Positions 1 to 11,932 of a stretch of 47,602 nt of DNA are shown here, one piece after another. The position numbers were made by a program, and so were the translations under genes. Below the pieces are notes generated by a model. The model saw only the letters and a program-made list of their open reading frames with translations. It was not told the origin of the DNA and made no database searches. The stretch lies in NCBI GenBank assembly GCA_013054445.1, contig JAAMPI010000162.1, forward strand, positions 1-47,602, written 5' to 3'. This DNA is from Cudoniella acicularis (lineage: Eukaryota > Ascomycota > Leotiomycetes > Helotiales > Helotiaceae). The stretch's first letter is position 1. Each line of letters begins with the position of its first letter.

Positions 1-2325
1 CCACCCACCTAACCACGACCCTCAATTTCCCCCTCCCCATCGCGCCCCTAACCCTCCTCCAAACCTCCACCTCTGCACCCACCTTCCCAAAAAACGCACC
101 CCACCATTTCTCCTCCGTCTCCCCATCATTTACTTCCACTCCTTGCACGCTTAGGAATTCGCCTTTCTCGCCTGCGGTAATGAATTGCTCTTTTTCTTCT
201 GGAGATGAGAGGAGAGGAAGGAAGGAGCTGGGAGGAGAAGGGTTGGTGCAGAAAGAGCGGAAGGGGGTGGTGAGTTCTTGGGGTTTGGGGGAGAATTCGA
301 AGATTGGGACGCCGCAGATGGAGAGGTCGTAGTCTGTCCTCTTGTGGATTAAGTTGTCATTTCCCCCTCCTCTATTACTTCCTCTGTTCCTGCCGAAAGG
401 GCTCGACCATGCAGTCTTGAACGAAGCCGTGGAGGAAGCAGTAGATAGCGGTGTAGCGTGAGCAGAGGAATCACCATAGCTAGTTAGAGAGTCGAAGGTC
501 TCGACTACAGTGGGGAATGAAATGCAGTTTGCGAGCGGGAGGGCGAAGACGACCCAAGATGTGGGAATTGGGGTTGGGAAGCTGGGTGGTGGGAGGGTGG
601 ATGAGCTGGTTGGGAGGGTGAGGAAGGGTCGTGAGAGGAGGAACCAGATCCAGGGTTCTGTGGTGGGGAATTCTTGGTTGGTTGATGGGTCTTTCTGTGT
701 GGCTGGTCTGGTTTTCAGAAAATATTAGTTAGTTACGGTTGTTGATGTAGTGAGAAGAAGGGGGAAAGGAGGGGTAAAAGGAGGACTTACAAATCAACCT
801 CATAAACATCAACCCTCATTCCCTTCTCCGCCGCAAAATGCCCTAACAAAATGTTCGAATAAGAATTCGTCTTCATATCAGGCGTAAAATCATGAAACGA
901 AATCCCAGAACACTCTCTCTTCCGCATCCCGCATTCTTTCCCCTTCTGCAGTAAAAACTCCCTTAATCCCCTACCATTCTCCTTGTCAACATAGCCCGCA
1001 AAACCGATAGGACTCTTAAGACCATTTAACTTCCCAAAACTGATACCGCTGTCGCGTTTGTTGTGCTGTGCTGAGATGGAGTTGATGCGCAAGCCTTTAG
1101 CGGTAGCTGTTTCCCGAGAGCGCTTGCTAACGCCAGGTACGAGACTTCCGGAGCTGCTCATTTCCCGGCTCATCATTGGTGCATCGTAGAGTCGGTGTAA
1201 GTTTGGGCTCAGTGCTTCGTGGCGACGCAACACTTCATCATTGTCAGGCAACTCGAAACTCAGATCATTGCGCAGTCCCAAGACTGCTTGCAGACGCTGG
1301 CTTGCTAAATGCACATAGGGCGTTCGGTCTTGGACATGTTGTCTCAGGGTTTCCCACGCCTCTGTGGTGCGGTTTTCGTCGTCTATGATGCCGTTCTTGA
1401 CGTCGTTGAGAATTGGGTGTGGTTTGGAGTCGTAGACTTCATCGAGTTTTGCTAAGATGGGAGGCTGAGGTGCAAGGCGGGGAGGGTAAGGTGCAGGTGT
1501 GAGGAAGGGTGTTGGGAAGAATACTGGTGGTTCAGTAAATGGATTTGCGAGTGGTGGTGTTGCGAGGCGGAGTGTGGATTGCTGGTGATTGCGAGGAAGG
1601 GGGTTGTCGTATGTAGCGTCCATTTCTTCATCTTCGTCGTTTTGACCGTCGAAAGATTGGAATGGAGAGCTGAGTGATGGATTTGATGAATTGTGATGAT
1701 GTCCAAGAGTATCAGGTAAGGTGAACTGGGTTTGTGGAGTGCTCTTCTCGTTACCTGCAATCCAATAGCCGTCTTCTGTCGAAGGCAATGGTTGTGTGTT
1801 TTGAACGTTTTCAACGCTTGGAGTATCCATGGAGATAAGGTTGTCGCCATCAAATGTGCCCTTCGATAGGAAGCCATTAGCGGACTGAGGAGTGGCATTG
1901 TCGAAACTGTTTCCAGAAGAGCCAAAGTTGGAGGTTGGAGTATTGAGATCGATGAGGTTTGGACTTCCAGTTGTATTTGCCCAGTCGTGTCTAGCTGAAA
2001 AGCCTTCGCCACACATCATAGCTCCACCGCCGAAAATCAGCGTGCCAGTTGCGTTGCCAGGAGTAGCCAGGGAAATAAGACCATCCTCAGTGTTAGCGGA
2101 TACATCTGCAAAGTTGCTTTCAGTCGAACCAGTCACGAAGGCAATATTCGCACGGTGCTGATTGTCCCTGCCAAAGGAAGGAGTGTTGTAACTAGGTGTA
2201 TCCATCTCGACCTCGTTACCAGCAGTGGTAGCAAAAGCCGGAAATGAAGGCGTAGCCATGATTTTGGCTCCGTAGTCGTCGTTGAATTCGTACAAGCCAG
2301 AGCTTTGATCACGACTAGAAATCAT
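1..2325 (-). CDS. Hypothetical TP-motif-rich protein, 3' end outside window
   Basis: Not recognised. Exon 1 runs 2325..791 and ends at a GTAAGT donor whose own TAA would otherwise be the stop. The intron is about 790..708, with a CTAAC branch region and CAG acceptor. Exon 2 then stays open from about 707 to base 1, so the protein has at least about 745 residues and is cut by the window edge. The N-terminal 180 residues carry recurrent proline-directed sites in similar settings (MATPSF, MDTPSY, SLATPG, DLNTPT, NATPQS, SMDTPS at threonines 25, 43, 88, 129, 145 and 168). This looks like a disordered region open to CDK/MAPK phosphorylation (inference). A proline-rich stretch (FPTPFLTPAPYPP) follows, then a more ordered part. 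Exon 2 is Ser/Pro-rich with a short hydrophobic patch (WIWFLL) and no clear domain. The exact acceptor is uncertain (708, 703 or 695); 708 keeps the frame. Confidence 0.7.
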
Positions 2326-4402
2326 GATTGGCGTTGAGGGTTTTGTTGATGAAGGTGGGAAAGAAGGTAGATGTTTGTAAGAAAAAAAAGGTTGGGTAGA
2401 TTCAATGTCGCAGGAAATTTTTCAAAGGGTTGCGTTGGCTCTGTAGGTAGTGAATTTGAGGATGGCGCAGTGCAGACTTAAAAGCTGAGGCTTTCGAATA
2501 GCTGCTGGGAGGAGAAGGCAAGGCTGGCTTTGTCTCATTCTTATCGAATGATGTAGGATGAATCAAGGTTCAAGGGAAGGTGAATTCGAAGGGGAGTAGG
2601 ATCCTGTGAGATGAATCGAGGTTAGGACCTAGGAGGTAAGGTGAATTCGAAAGCTGTCAGATAAATCTCAGCTTTGGTGGTGAAAGTGAATTCTTGTACT
2701 TGAGATGAATCTCAGTTTTGAAGCAGGTGAATCCAGCTTGACTTTCTTTCTCCTGAGCTTTGTTCGGATGATCGAGTCACTGAGGTGTCTTACCTGCAAG
2801 GCGACTCCAGAGGTAACAGAAGTATGTTAAAAAGTCGCTTGTCACCTTCTCGGCATCTGCTGCTGTCAAAGGCGAAGTTTGCTCGTTTACAACACGTTCT
2901 CCGCAACGCAACGCAGCGCAATGCCAACGCGAGAAGCGTACCGTAAAGTTGATCTCCGTTTCTTTTAGTTTCGCAAACGTGAAGCTTACTTTCTACTCTC
3001 TTTAAATCTCCGTTTTCGAATCAAAGCCAAGCCCCGGCAAGGATAAGCTTGAACTCAAAGGCTCTTCCTTTCCTAGAGATTCGAAACACGGGTTTCTTCG
3101 ATGCTCGTAAGCTTCTGGTCTCTGGTGTTGAACTGGACTCGGGACAAGGAAGCGAAGGCAGAAGATGGTAGATTATCCTGTGTAGCTGGCTGGATGCAGT
3201 GCCTTCGAATTCCGCATGCATGCTTGAGCAGTATCAAGTCTAAACCCGTTTCTCAATCCAAGCTGCGCTTTCCTATCCAGAAGCAAATAGGTAAGTCTGA
3301 AATGCAACAGTGAACTGAACGCAAAAGCGGAATGTTTCTTACCCACAATGAGCGCACTCTTCTCCTCACCTCTTGTCAAAAAATCCCCTCCCAAACCTCT
3401 CTCAATTCGCGTCTTTCTCCTTCATTAGAACTTTTGCAAATCTCGAGAATTTCAAATGAGCAGGCATCTGCGGTCAGAAGGGATGGCAAGAGGGACATAA
3501 TATATCCCACTTATCACAACCATCAAATTTCTATCCACCACTTCCTCCTTTCTCCCCCCTCCCCCTCCACAAAAAAGGATGAATTCCAGAAACATCTCGG
3601 AGCTCACTGGCTAGAAAACGACTACTCTTGAATTTCTTTCGCAACGCTCTACACATTTGTCCCCTTGAGTCTTGACTATTTACCCAAGATTTAAGAGGGA
3701 GAAGGAGAAAAGAACTAAGAATACCTCACTCACTTCACTCCCCTTTTAATACCACAAAACCTCAATACTTTAAAAGATAAGTGAATTAACACACTTTACC
3801 TCCACCTAAACAAACCCTGTTCTCCCCTCCTAAGCGACTTTCGAGGGTACATCGAGTGTGTTTCGAGGTCATTTCAAGCCCTTTTCCAGGATAAGACAAG
3901 AGCGTCCTCTATAGTACGTTTCTACACAATCCTGCAATTTTACTCACCTATGCCCACACACTCACTTCTACACCTACCCAGCGGCCCATTTTCAAAAGGG
4001 AAATTATATTATTTTTTCTTCTTCTCTTCGTCTTCGTATACACAAGAGGACCTAGAACCATCTGACCTACTCTTATCTATCAAGTATCATTAGGCCCTTC
4101 ACCTCCACATCTACAACAATGACAATAATGTCAAAAGTTCTTGTCGTCCAGTTCCAGTGCTTTCTTCTTTCTTCAGCTCGACTCCTCAAGAAAGAGAAAT
4201 CAACTGCCCTCCAATGCAAAGCAACGCAATATAATGCCATGACTAAACCGATAACGCCGCGCTTCGTCTATCATGCGCTCAATGATCATGCCGTCCTTCC
4301 CTGTAACGTACAAATCTTCCACCGTGGCATTTCTTTCCTTTCATAGGCAAAGACTAGTCTACCCCATTGCAATATATACAGATTTGTCCCTTTCATGCTT
4401 CA
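2326..4402. other. Intergenic/leader region, no gene seen
   Basis: This 2.1 kb lies between the start of the TP-rich gene and the stop of the GH72 gene. It contains pyrimidine-rich and A-rich stretches and only short ORFs without family resemblance. It probably holds the promoter and long leader of the minus-strand gene ending at base 1, and the 3' region of the GH72 gene. A degenerate repeat at 2557-2735 is listed separately. Confidence 0.6.
2557..2735. repeat. Degenerate tandem repeat in the upstream region
   Basis: Four imperfect units of about 45-50 bp begin near 2557, 2608, 2660 and 2703. Each starts with GATGAATC or GATAAATC and is followed by a GTGAATTCGAA-like block. They lie 230-410 bp upstream of the ATG at 2325, in the likely promoter or leader of that gene. 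The units are diverged, so this is an old duplication. Any regulatory role is inference. Confidence 0.5.
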
Positions 4403-5810
4403 TTACAGCCAGTACATAAACCCGAGCATGACGGCAACTAAGCCCACACTCATCCCCGCAATTTCCTTGCCTCCATTGGCACTACCCTTTGTGCTACTGG
4501 GCGAGGCAGCGGTACCAGTCCCGGTGGCGGTAGTGCTGGCAGCATCGGCACCAGTGGCGCTTACTACTTGGGTCTGGCCAATACTTGGTAGCTTCACATC
4601 ACCATCGACCAACCAGCCACCAGCAGTAGAAGAGGGGCAAGCTGGGGGAGTTAATGTAGGTGAGTACGCAGAAGATGCCACGCCTGTGGGGTTGAGCGTC
4701 TTCCACTGGTTTTGGAGGTTGGTGAAATCAGGAGCTACTGGTGTTGGAGTTCCAGCTCGTGAGTAGCCACCGATAATATCAGAGGCAACGACAGTGGCAG
4801 ATACGTTGGGTCCGTAAGAAATCAGTCCATAATCGTTGGCTTCTTCAATCCATTCGTAGATAATGGCACCTGACCAAAGAGTGTTCATATCGGACCCGAA
4901 AATAGCATTCTGATCATCAAATGTTCGGGGCTGAACGGCGTTGCATCCGGTTTCAGAGAAGAAGATGGGGATATCATAGCCGGTTGCATAGGTGTTGAGC
5001 GTAGAGTAGCCTGAAGTCTGCAGGGTGTTATCACCACACCATTCATAAGCATTAAGTCCAAACATATCGATACTCTCGGACGAGTTGGTGCCGCAAGCCA
5101 AATAATTTTGGAGCATGGGTCGAAGTTCAGCAATATCAGCGGCAGAGTAACCAACGGGAATATTTCTGTATCCTTTGCTATTTCTGTATGCCTTCAGGTC
5201 ACGAGCAGCGGCCTTGACGTATGGAGCTGCCAGAGATTGGTTGTTCAACGCAATGACCTCATTTCCGACAAAGAAACCCAGTGTGTTGTCGTAGCTTGCG
5301 AAAGAATCCATGACTTTAGAATAGGCATTGAACTGGGTCTGGTTCCATGATGCTACAGTCTGAGAATTGATCAGTAATTGGTCCAACAAATCGCGAGGAA
5401 TGTGCATACGGGATTAATTGCAGTATTAAAGGTGTCTAGATCGATCAAGGCGTAAATTCCAGCGTCTGCAAAGGCAGTCATACAACCGTCGTGGTCTTCA
5501 GATGGACTAACGTGGTACACTCGAATCGTGTTTGCACCCAAAGTCTTCATCAGAGTCGCATCTCGTTGGCATTGCTCGGCATCGATAAGAGGATCTTGGT
5601 CGGTCAATTGATAGGCAACTCCTGCTCTGTATGTTAGCAGTGTCCTGGTTGTAGAATTGGTAGGTTTTACTTACCCTTGATGAAGAATTGAGTGCCATTG
5701 CTGCTGAAGAATTTGTTTCCTACTGCTGAAATTGTAGGGGTGGAGGCATCTGCTGCACTGATAGCAAAGCTGGCGAGCAGAGCTGCCTGTCCCAGTATCT
5801 TCCCGAACAT
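4403..5810 (-). CDS. GPI-anchored beta-1,3-glucanosyltransferase, GH72 (Gas/Gel/Phr family)
   Basis: Cell-wall enzyme that cleaves beta-1,3-glucan and transfers the fragment to another chain, elongating and branching the wall polymer outside the plasma membrane. Three exons, 5810..5675, 5621..5410 and 5359..4403, give 434 residues; both joins keep frame. The start is followed by a signal peptide (LLASFAISAADA). The GH72 order is intact: NGTQFFIKG near the N-terminus, acid/base Glu150 in VGNEV, and nucleophile Glu252 in FFSETGCN (the family usually has SEYGCN or SEFGCN). After NQWKTLNPTGV comes a Ser/Thr/Ala-rich tail, then a small-residue site and hydrophobic tail (MSVGLVAVMLGFMYWL), as for a GPI anchor. 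At 434 residues, with no Cys-rich CBM43 module, it belongs to the GH72-minus type. Family assignment is secure; the exact paralogue (Gel1-like or other) is not. Confidence 0.93.
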
Positions 5811-6980
5811 CTCGAGATCTGCGAGCGACTATCTGGTTGCGTGAAGATAGTGATAAGAGAAGAATTGAGGGTGGTCTGACGCGTCTTGGTGGTCGAAGGT
5901 TGACTGTTGCCGAGAAATTGAGCGAGCGTGGTGGTGTTGACGACGTAACTTTCTCTGTAGCGACTGCTTTGGGAGCAACAACGAATGTAAGGTCCCGATG
6001 GACAAATGCGAGTCTCGCTTTCCTTGATCGCGGCCTCTCAAAAAATAAAGCTCCAACGTGGTTCGAAGTAAAACAAGATGAGGTCAGGAAATAGAGGATT
6101 TGCTGCACGAGCCGGGGGAGGAGCAGAAACAAGTTCTCGATATCAAGGAAGGAAAGGAACCTATCAGCAACAGCAGAAGAACGAATCAACGGACGGGACT
6201 CTGCAGCCCCTGCGTTTTACAGACCCAAAGAGATGCGATTTCAATTTTTCATCTGCACGCAGAAAGAGCATCTCGTCCGTCCCGAGCCAGTCATCGCTCC
6301 TTCCAGACTCGATTTCCAACTCTTCGCGCCCCTGTCCTCGCAAGCGGCGTAAGCCTATCTTTCTTAGCAAGGGGCGGGAACCTCAACTTCCAAGGCGGGA
6401 CCCTTATCGTGCAGATGCTCAAGCCACAAAGAGATTAGCGTGCCGGCCGGGAGCACGTTAGGGATATGTGATTTGATCGGTAAAAAGGGGTGGGAAGGGT
6501 GCTTGCAGGGGTGGTGAAACAGGGTGCGGAGCGGCTGGTGCCACTGCAGCAGAGGACTCGGTTGGAAGCTTCGAAGAAGCAAACAGGTGAGGTTTGCTTG
6601 AGACGCGTGGTTGGAAGAGGCATGTTTATTTGTTTGCTTGTTTACATTACTACATGGCTTTGAGGTTATTTATTGGCAGTTGCCAGCTCGTAGATGAGAG
6701 GTTTTACTAGTGTTGCTGGGGGGAAAGCGCTTGCACGTGGCACCAACCAGCGGACATCCGAGGTACATGTCTCGGTTTAGGGAAAGGGGAAGCTGCTTTG
6801 GCGTTGACGATCTTTCGGGCTTTTATCAGGTATGAACTCAACACTGAGCAGTCTAACCAATTAACAGAAATTGTGTGCTAGACGGAGTACTTCTTACAAC
6901 GAGAATACGAATTGCAGTAATCGAGTATGTATCCATTTCCTCAACGCTCTACGTATATATATCAACATCTACAAATATTC
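5811..6980. other. Intergenic region between GH72 and SDR genes
   Basis: About 1.2 kb upstream of the GH72 start and downstream of the SDR stop. Both flanking genes are on the minus strand, so this should hold the GH72 promoter and the SDR 3' region. Overlapping short ORFs occur in several frames without recognisable products; I see no gene. Confidence 0.55.
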
Positions 6981-7939
6981 TCACTGCCCATTCATCATCT
7001 TCTCCATAGCACTCCACATGTCATCCTCAACCCCAGGATCGCCTTTCACACCATTCCCCGAAGCATTGGGTCCCGGATCATTGAAAGCTTCTACCGTCCT
7101 CACATTCGCTCCTATTTCCACAATCGTTCCTCCAACATACTCTTCCTTCTCCACCAAATCCAACATCACTTGTGCCACCTCTTCAGGCATAACCCACCCC
7201 GCATCTTCCTTCCTCCCAACCATCTTCATTTTCTCAGGGTTGTCAGTCCACAAAGGCGTCAGAATGCGTGCCGGCGCTACAGCATTCACACGTATCTTCG
7301 GTATATGTGCTGGCGGATCCTCCAAGCGGGCCATCGACCGCACAAATCCATTTAACGCATGCTTCGAAGCTACATACATCGGCGTTGGGAAGTAAGGCAC
7401 CTGGCCTGCAACCGAGGTGATGTGCAGTATAACCCCTGGCTTCTTTCTCCACATGAAGTGTGCAATTGCCATTTGTGTAACTCGAATTGGATGTGTGAGG
7501 TTGATATCGAAGAGGGCGTATCGAGAGGACGAATTCGCATCTTTTGAACCTGGTGTTCCGGGCGGAATCCAGAAATTGGACCAAAGCTGCAGATCTATAT
7601 CAGTCCCAGATCTGACTCTGGAAGGGAGCTAGGACTTACAGGCTCATATACTCCCGCACCAGGGCATACAATGTCTACCCCGCCAAAGTGCTCAATTGCA
7701 ACCTCAAACATCTTGTCCAATTGTGCCCAGTCGGCCACATCTGTCTTCTGAAAAACAACTTTTGGCCCTATGCCAGTCAGAGGGTACTGAGAAACCAGTG
7801 CTTCTGCTTCCGGCCTCAGCGCCAAGTCCGCAATAACTACATTGCAGCCTTTGCTTAGCAATAGCTGTGCAAAGGAAAGATTGATCCCGGACCCAGCTCC
7901 GGTTATGATAGCAGTCTTGCCCTTAACACTCATAGCCAT
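6981..7939 (-). CDS. Short-chain dehydrogenase/reductase (classical SDR, 15-PGDH-like)
   Basis: NAD(P)-dependent oxidoreductase of the classical SDR family. Two exons, 7939..7640 and 7586..6981, are joined in phase 0 through a 53 nt intron (GTAAGT donor, GCAG acceptor) and give 301 residues. The Rossmann glycine motif TGAGSGI is at residues 13-19. Catalytic residues are Ser158 (ITSVAG), Tyr171 and Lys175 (YVASK). The usual NNAG structural motif is PGAG here, as in some 15-hydroxyprostaglandin dehydrogenase-like fungal SDRs. No signal peptide or membrane segment, so it is probably cytosolic. The substrate cannot be deduced. The start was chosen at the first Met before the glycine motif; a second Met two codons on is equally possible. 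Confidence 0.9.
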
Positions 7940-10900
7940 TGTGCTGTATCCTTGACCGCTTTAAAGATGGGAAACTCGCAACCGAAAAAAAATAATTCAG
8001 GGGATTCTTTCCAACGAAAAGACCATGAAGAATAAGGGGCCGAAGTCGCAGTATATACAAGGAAGACTTTACCGCAACTGCCACTCTGCGGCGCGGATGT
8101 TTTGTTCTGTACAAACAAGAGGTACGAGCACTTTCACGTACTTTACGAGTACGCGGGGTCATCTATCTCTGGAAGGTGGGGTGTGATGGTTCCGTCGGCA
8201 CTTCGGAGATTCTGAGACTGAAACGCTTTGGTGTTGGAACTAAACATCGTGAGATAAACGCCATTCTTGCGCGTCCTTCGTCAAACCTATCCTCTACACT
8301 CGAGTAGCGATGTTGTAAAGACGCCTTCGGATTTTCCGTGGAAGGGCTGCCGGGAGAGTCACACGCTTGGCTTGTAAAAAAGTGGCCGAGTCGGTCCTTA
8401 GGTGGCGAAAGGATAACATGGCTTTCTTAGGAGGTTTATCCATAAGAGACATTTGAACAATGAAGGTCCCAGACTCTAAGAGCTGAGAGGAGAGTTCGTT
8501 ATGAGGTCACGCAGGTCGTACAAGAAACCGACAAAGAAGCGTGGGGAAATTTCGGAAATCCCGGCAATGGACATCTGGGTCAGCACCCCTGGGATAACCT
8601 TACTTATCAACACAATTTTCGGGAAAGTCTGCCGACCCGGCAAGTGAGCCGAGACTGCAGGTATCTCGGATGCCGCTTCGGGAAATCTGCTCGCTCGGCG
8701 GTTTTCCCCTCCAAACACCGTTTACGCCTTCAAAAGCCGCCTGTCTATTGATCTCGAGTCACCCTCTCTCAAAATGTAATCTCAAGGTTTTCAAGTCACA
8801 CTTGATTCACTTCAACTACTCTACTCACTCAGCTCAGTCGCCTACCACCCTCCTCTCAGACCATCTCCTTCTTTTCAAACTCCGTCTCACCCAAAAATTT
8901 TCACACAAATACAAATGACACCCCCGTCTCCTTCATCTGATACACGCATACTCACCTCCCCAGCTGATTGGTCCATCAGCTGAGGTGTCGTCGTCCTGCA
9001 TGTCTAACCCCGCATCATAAGCATACATAAGCACTAAGAAATGCTTTTTTTTAAATTTGAAGCGAATGAAACCCTAGATCTCCCCGCTTTGTATAAGGGA
9101 AATGGTGGGGTTTATCTCGGAAGGGGCCGAGGAGTGACACTTATTTATTTGAGGTTGCGGCAGTCCGCGCCGGTTAGAGATTGGTAGATAGGATGATGGT
9201 ATAGTTTGAGGGGTTGGAGGGGTGGTGGTGGGAGGTGTTTTGATATGTTTCTTCGATTGTTTTGGCTATTTTCGAGCCTTATAAAATTTGTGGTTGTTTT
9301 GTTATTTTCAAGTGTCCTGATGCAATATTTCGCGACACTGACGACGTGCAGGCATGACGGTAAATTCCAAAACACTTCATGAGAAACAAGTCATTTCTTA
9401 ATACAATTTTTTTCTTCATTTTTTCAAGGCTGAAGCTAGGCCGTGAGATTCATTATTCATGCAGCGCTCATCACCAGAGGTTGCTGCTGATCTGTATCGC
9501 CCTTTCCATTTAACACACACACACCAAGCAAAAACGTAAAACTCCATTCTCATCCTCAACACCGAGCTCGAATCCTCAAACCCTCAGCTATTCCCGACCA
9601 GCAGGACCTCCATCGCTAAGTACTATCTTTTCCCCCTTCCGTTCATCCTTCACATCTGAGTCTACCCTCTTTCTTCAGTTTCCATTTCTGGCCCTCAACA
9701 AAAACAATCTCCTCTCTTCATCGCTCGTGTTCCTCATCACGTAACCCTGTTGCTGTCCCCCCCTGTCGTGCAGGCGACGCAGTAAGCGTCAAGAAAACAT
9801 TAGAAGTGGCGGCGATGTTTGCCGATGAGGTGTCCCGTGGAGCGTGCGTGAGTTCGAGCCAGTTGTTGCCGTTGGATGAGTTGGAAGAGAGGGTTGAGGA
9901 GCGGCCTGTGTTTGCATTAGAATGAGAGAATGGGGGATGGAGGAGGGGGTGATGCGTACTGGAGCGAGTGGCTTGCTGCTCAGATGACATTATTATGAAT
10001 TATTTGTATTTGATTTGTTGGTTTCGAGGAGAGAGAGAGAATCGTTTGGATATTAAGCTCGTGCGTTGAGAATGTACTTGTTGCTCGTAGGTATCGAAGT
10101 GAAGTGAAGTGTTTGAAGAGAAGGAAGGGGGAGGGGAAGGCACCCCCTCATATTTATCCCCTCTTCACCTCCTCACCTGCCTCCCCTTCCCTCCTTCCTT
10201 CCTCCTCTCAATTTTTCTGGCCTAAGCTCAGCTGCACCCTCCCACACGCAACGTGCACACTGTCCAGCAAGCCGCAACAATCCCACGCGCACAAATCTCT
10301 TGGAATCTTGGTGTTCCCCTCTCTCCCTCGCCTTCTCCCCATCTCCGTACGTGCTTCAAATATGCGTGCGTACATGCACGCAACCTTGGCCACTTCACCC
10401 TACATGCATGCATGCGTGCATCAATCACATAACTGCATACCAAAGCTCGCACACGCCGGCGCAAGTTGCAAAAGATTCGCGTAAAAAGTTCACACTGCAC
10501 ACGTTCGCGCTGAGGGTCACCGTCACTGGTTGTGCCAAGAATAAGCTGCCAAGAAAGACAAGAGGCCAAGATGGGCGGCTGCTTCGGGGGAAATTGCCGG
10601 AGGGGATCGGCACTTGAGTATGTAGGGCAGATGGGGGGCAAAGTTTAAAACGTCGGTGAGGATTGTTTAGGCCAAGTATTGCCAAGGTGTTGTGTGAAAG
10701 TAGGTGAGGTAGAGTGGTAGCAGAGTGGTGGTACATGTATGAAGTCCGGATGGACCGACTATAGTACCGCTTCCTGTTGCGCTTTGTGAGGAAGGTTACG
10801 GGAAAGCGGGAGTGTAAAGTGAGGTTTGGCAAAAGATTGGCAAAATATTGGCAAAAGATAAGAGGGAGGTACTTGTACGAGAGAGAGAAAGAGGTTTGTG

Positions 10901-11932
10901 GCGAATGAATATTGTTGTTTAACGTGGTTTTGATAAGCAAGTTCGAATTATTTTTACGACTTTTGACTGCAAATCTTTTTGCGAAGGCGAGACCTGAGCT
11001 GCTTTAAGCAGGCCATCTTTCTTTCCTAAGTTCATGACTTGACCTTCAACGTTGAAGAAAAAATATAAATAATTTCACTGCAACCTGATGCACATAATTA
11101 ATCTCCAAGCAAATGTATAAAATTCTATGAAAAAAATAAGGAAAGGATATTTATTTTGTACCTCTCTGGGTCTACGTCATCGATTCATTTCACAACACTT
11201 CCAAAAAAACCCCATTCCCCTCCCGAATATTTTCTATCATCAAAATACCCACAATATACTTAATCTTCACCATCATCTTTACATCAGCCAATTAATTCAT
11301 CTTTTAATTTTATGATAATTCAATACTCACAAGTATTTCGCTCGATTTTGCCATTTCGCGATCCCGCGGCACTGACCGCTGATAGGTGGAAGAAATGAAG
11401 CTCAACAACTTGAAAGAAGCAAGAGATGAAACATAACCGACATCCCTACGAGGCGAAAATCCCGTAGTATACCGGTACATCACGAGAGTCTCAACACAAA
11501 ATAACAATTATTATTCGCTTGCTTGTCCCGAGTTGTGACTTGGAATTGATCAAGGCCTGGTCTAAGGTGTTGAAGTGTGTGCCTGGCAGCCTGAGGCTCC
11601 TATGGCACCCAGCACGTGTTTCAGGCATGGAATCTGATTTTTCGATGCTGTCGCTATTTGCATTTATGGTGGGACAAATGAACCAGGTCGAAGATAAAGA
11701 CAGAATCGGTCAAAAATCTTCTGCTCAGCCCCGGATCTGGATGTTTCAGTGTTTCGTGGCGGTGGTGATTGACTGCGCCGATGTACCCTCTCTGAGGTCC
11801 GCTGGGATGACTGAACGCTACATTCGTGCACGCAGATTGCTTTAAGTTGCTCACCATCCGCCTTCTCAGTCTAATCCGTGGAATATTCGGTTCTGGTTTT
11901 AAACCGTATTTGGGAGACTAGTTCATGCCACC
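7940..11932. other. Four-kb gene-poor interval
   Basis: Between the SDR start and the HET gene. It contains CT-rich and AT-rich low-complexity tracts (polypyrimidine near 10160-10210, ATGCATGC-type runs near 10400, GAAGT repeats near 10097). Only short ORFs are present. The one with a slight look of a real protein, 9718..9990 minus, is listed separately. No tRNA or transposon ends were recognised. Confidence 0.5.
9718..9990 (-). CDS. Small hypothetical protein, doubtful
   Basis: A 90-residue Ser/Asn/Thr-rich ORF beginning MSSEQQATRSSTHHPLLHPP, with a less biased central part (NNWLELTHAPRDTSSANIA). It differs from other short ORFs nearby in starting with a plausible Met-Ser-Ser context and in having a non-repetitive middle. 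A run of seven C at 9757-9763 falls near its 3' end; a one-base change there would give a different, longer tail. No family recognised. It could equally be chance. Confidence 0.3.
   Translation of the reverse strand: MSSEQQATRSSTHHPLLHPPFSHSNANTGRSSTLSSNSSNGNNWLELTHAPRDTSSANIAATSNVFLTLTASPARQGGTATGLRDEEHER

Noticed and set aside
10104..10484. 126-codon plus-strand ORF
   Set aside because: It lies over pyrimidine-rich and ATGCATGC low-complexity sequence, overlaps ORFs on the other strand, and shows no conserved-looking segment.
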